A DNA stretch of 40,674 bases from an uncultured bacterium. GTDB taxonomy: Bacteria; Planctomycetota; Phycisphaerae; Phycisphaerales; SM1A02. Below, piece by piece: positions 39,346 through 40,674 of the stretch. The DNA lies in assembly GCA_903891095.1 (NCBI GenBank), contig CAITDI010000019.1:1-40674 (forward strand), in the 5' to 3' direction. Position numbers and translations under genes: made by a program. The notes beneath the pieces were generated by a model. It saw only the letters and a program-made list of their open reading frames with translations. It searched no databases and had not been told where the DNA came from. Within the stretch, counting starts at the first letter, position 1. Each line of letters starts with the position of its first letter.

Positions 39346-40674
39346 ATGAGCAGCACCACCGCCCCCACCATGTCCTCGCGCGAGATGATCGACGCGTGCA
39401 TGAAGCACAGCCTCTTCTCGTGGAGCGCCACCGCGAAGGTCGACCCGATTCCCGTCGCGCGCGCCGAGGGCGTCTACCTCTACGGTCCCGAGGGCCAGCG
39501 CTGGATCGACTTCAACAGCCAGCTCATGAGCGTCAACATCGGGCATGCGCACCCGAAGGTCATCAAGGCGATCCAGGACCAGGCCGCGACGCTCGCCTAC
39601 GCCTACCCCGGCATGGCGACCGAGATCCGCGCGCGCCTCTCGCTGCGCCTTGCCGAACTCGTGCCCGGCGACCTCAACACCTTCTTCTACACGCTCGGCG
39701 GCGCCGAAGCCAACGAGAACGCGATCAAGGCCGCGCGCCTGTTCACCGGCCGCCACAAGATCCTCGTCCGCTACCGCAGCTACCACGGCGCGACCAACGG
39801 CGCGATCTCGCTCACCGGCGATCCGCGCCGCTGGCCGACCGAACCCGGCATGCCCGGCGTGGTGCGCGTGATGGACCCGCGGCCGTATGAGTTCAGCTTC
39901 GGCAACACCGACGAGGAGATCACCGCCAACAACCTGCGCTACCTCGAGGAAGTCATCCAGTACGAGGGCCCGAAGAACATCGCCGCGATGTTCATCGAGA
40001 CGGTCACGGGCACGAACGGCATCCTTCCGCCGCCGAAGGGCTACCTCAAGGGCCTCAAGGCGCTGCTCGAGAAGTACGGCATCCTCCTCGTGTGCGACGA
40101 AGTCATGTGCGGCTGGGCGCGCACGGGCAAGCTCTTCGCGTTCGAGCACGGCGACATCGTGCCCGACATCTGCACGATGGCGAAGGGCCTGACGTCGAGC
40201 TACCTCCCGCTCGGCGTGATGGCGCTCAGCGATCGGATCGCGAACCACTTCCGCGAGAACGTCTTCTCCGGCGGGCTCACCTACAACGCGCACCCGATGT
40301 GCCTTGCAAGCGCGCTGGCCGCGATCAACGTGATCGTCGATGAAGGCCTCGTCGAGCGCAGCGCGCGCATGGGCGATGTCATGCACGGCCACATGGAGCG
40401 GCTCGCGCAGAAGCACCGTTCGATCCGCACGCACCGCAACATCGGGCTCTTCGGCACGATCGAGCTCCGCAAGAACTCCGCGAACGAGCGGCTTGTTCCG
40501 TACGCGGGCGCGCATCCCGCGATGGCCGCGGTCGGCAAGTTCCTCAAGGACAACGGGCTGTTCACGATGCTGCAGTGGAGCACGCTGATGTGCAATCCGC
40601 CGCTCACGATCAGCGAGCGCGAGATGGCCGATGCGTTCGACATCATCGACCGCGCGCTGGAGATCACCGACGCA
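39346..40674 (+). CDS. Class III (omega) aminotransferase, probably beta-alanine:pyruvate/2-oxoacid; 3' end cut by the window
   Basis: 443 codons are open to the last base, so the stop lies outside. GGAG is about 8 bases before the ATG at 39346. Fold-type I class III features: LGGAEANENAIKAAR, SYHGATNGA, D251 in CDEVMCGWARTG and PLP-binding K280 in MAKGLTS. Position after preTA, both hydrolases and mmsA makes beta-alanine (or beta-aminoisobutyrate) the likely amino donor, giving malonate semialdehyde for MmsA. Related enzymes use taurine or 4-aminobutyrate, so the donor is inferred from context. The gap between mmsA and this gene holds the two palindromes. Confidence 0.9.
   Translation, partial: MSSTTAPTMSSREMIDACMKHSLFSWSATAKVDPIPVARAEGVYLYGPEGQRWIDFNSQLMSVNIGHAHPKVIKAIQDQAATLAYAYPGMATEIRARLSLRLAELVPGDLNTFFYTLGGAEANENAIKAARLFTGRHKILVRYRSYHGATNGAISLTGDPRRWPTEPGMPGVVRVMDPRPYEFSFGNTDEEITANNLRYLEEVIQYEGPKNIAAMFIETVTGTNGILPPPKGYLKGLKALLEKYGILLVCDEVMCGWARTGKLFAFEHGDIVPDICTMAKGLTSSYLPLGVMALSDRIANHFRENVFSGGLTYNAHPMCLASALAAINVIVDEGLVERSARMGDVMHGHMERLAQKHRSIRTHRNIGLFGTIELRKNSANERLVPYAGAHPAMAAVGKFLKDNGLFTMLQWSTLMCNPPLTISEREMADAFDIIDRALEITDA

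Overview
The window is high-GC DNA with about 25 genes, and every boundary below was read from the sequence. It looks like a Phycisphaerae-type member of the Planctomycetota. The evidence is four formylglycine-type sulfatases, five secreted enzymes carrying a paired EF-hand (dockerin-like) module of the D-x-D-G-x-G...DL..LL..WG kind, many lipoprotein and signal-peptide proteins, a bacterial deoxyhypusine-synthase-like enzyme and a planctomycete-style type III polyketide synthase operon. The phylum assignment is inference; there is no rRNA gene to confirm it.

Layout. 1-5.8 kb: end of a Sel1-repeat gene, a tRNA-Val(CAC) with promoter and terminator, a secreted sedolisin (S53) with dockerin, a secreted beta-propeller, and a secreted M14 peptidase built like eukaryotic cytosolic carboxypeptidases. 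5.8-6.34 kb: no gene, but an array of roughly 63-nt degenerate tandem units. 6.34-11.2 kb: a lipoprotein sulfatase, a K+ channel and a YHYH/DUF1566/dockerin protein. 11.4-14.3 kb: a three-gene overlapping operon (methyltransferase, FAD oxidoreductase, type III PKS). 14.3-18.2 kb: Nudix hydrolase, dockerin esterase and a secreted transglutaminase-like protein. 18.3-21.5 kb: sulfatase plus outer-membrane barrel pair. 21.9-23 kb: deoxyhypusine-synthase-like enzyme. 23.1-28.8 kb: two divergent, paralogous dockerin sulfatases. 29-32.6 kb: lipoprotein beta-carbonic anhydrase, PqqB-like lipoprotein and a GT39-like membrane protein. 32.6 kb to the end: a six-gene reductive pyrimidine catabolism cluster (preT, preA, beta-ureidopropionase, dihydropyrimidinase, mmsA, class III aminotransferase) that would take uracil or thymine to acetyl-CoA or propionyl-CoA with release of ammonium and CO2.

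How it fits together. Most of the left 29 kb encodes exported degradative enzymes (sulfatases, peptidases, esterase), as expected of a marine polymer degrader. The right end is a coherent nitrogen and carbon salvage pathway. Three patterns cut across the genes: (i) a TANNNT hexamer ending only 6-7 nt before the start codon of at least six genes without Shine-Dalgarno sequences, suggesting leaderless transcripts; (ii) about eleven short arrays with 12-, 13- or 15-nt periods, in coding and non-coding DNA; (iii) larger intergenic repeat elements (the 63-nt array and a pair of 53-nt near-perfect palindromes).
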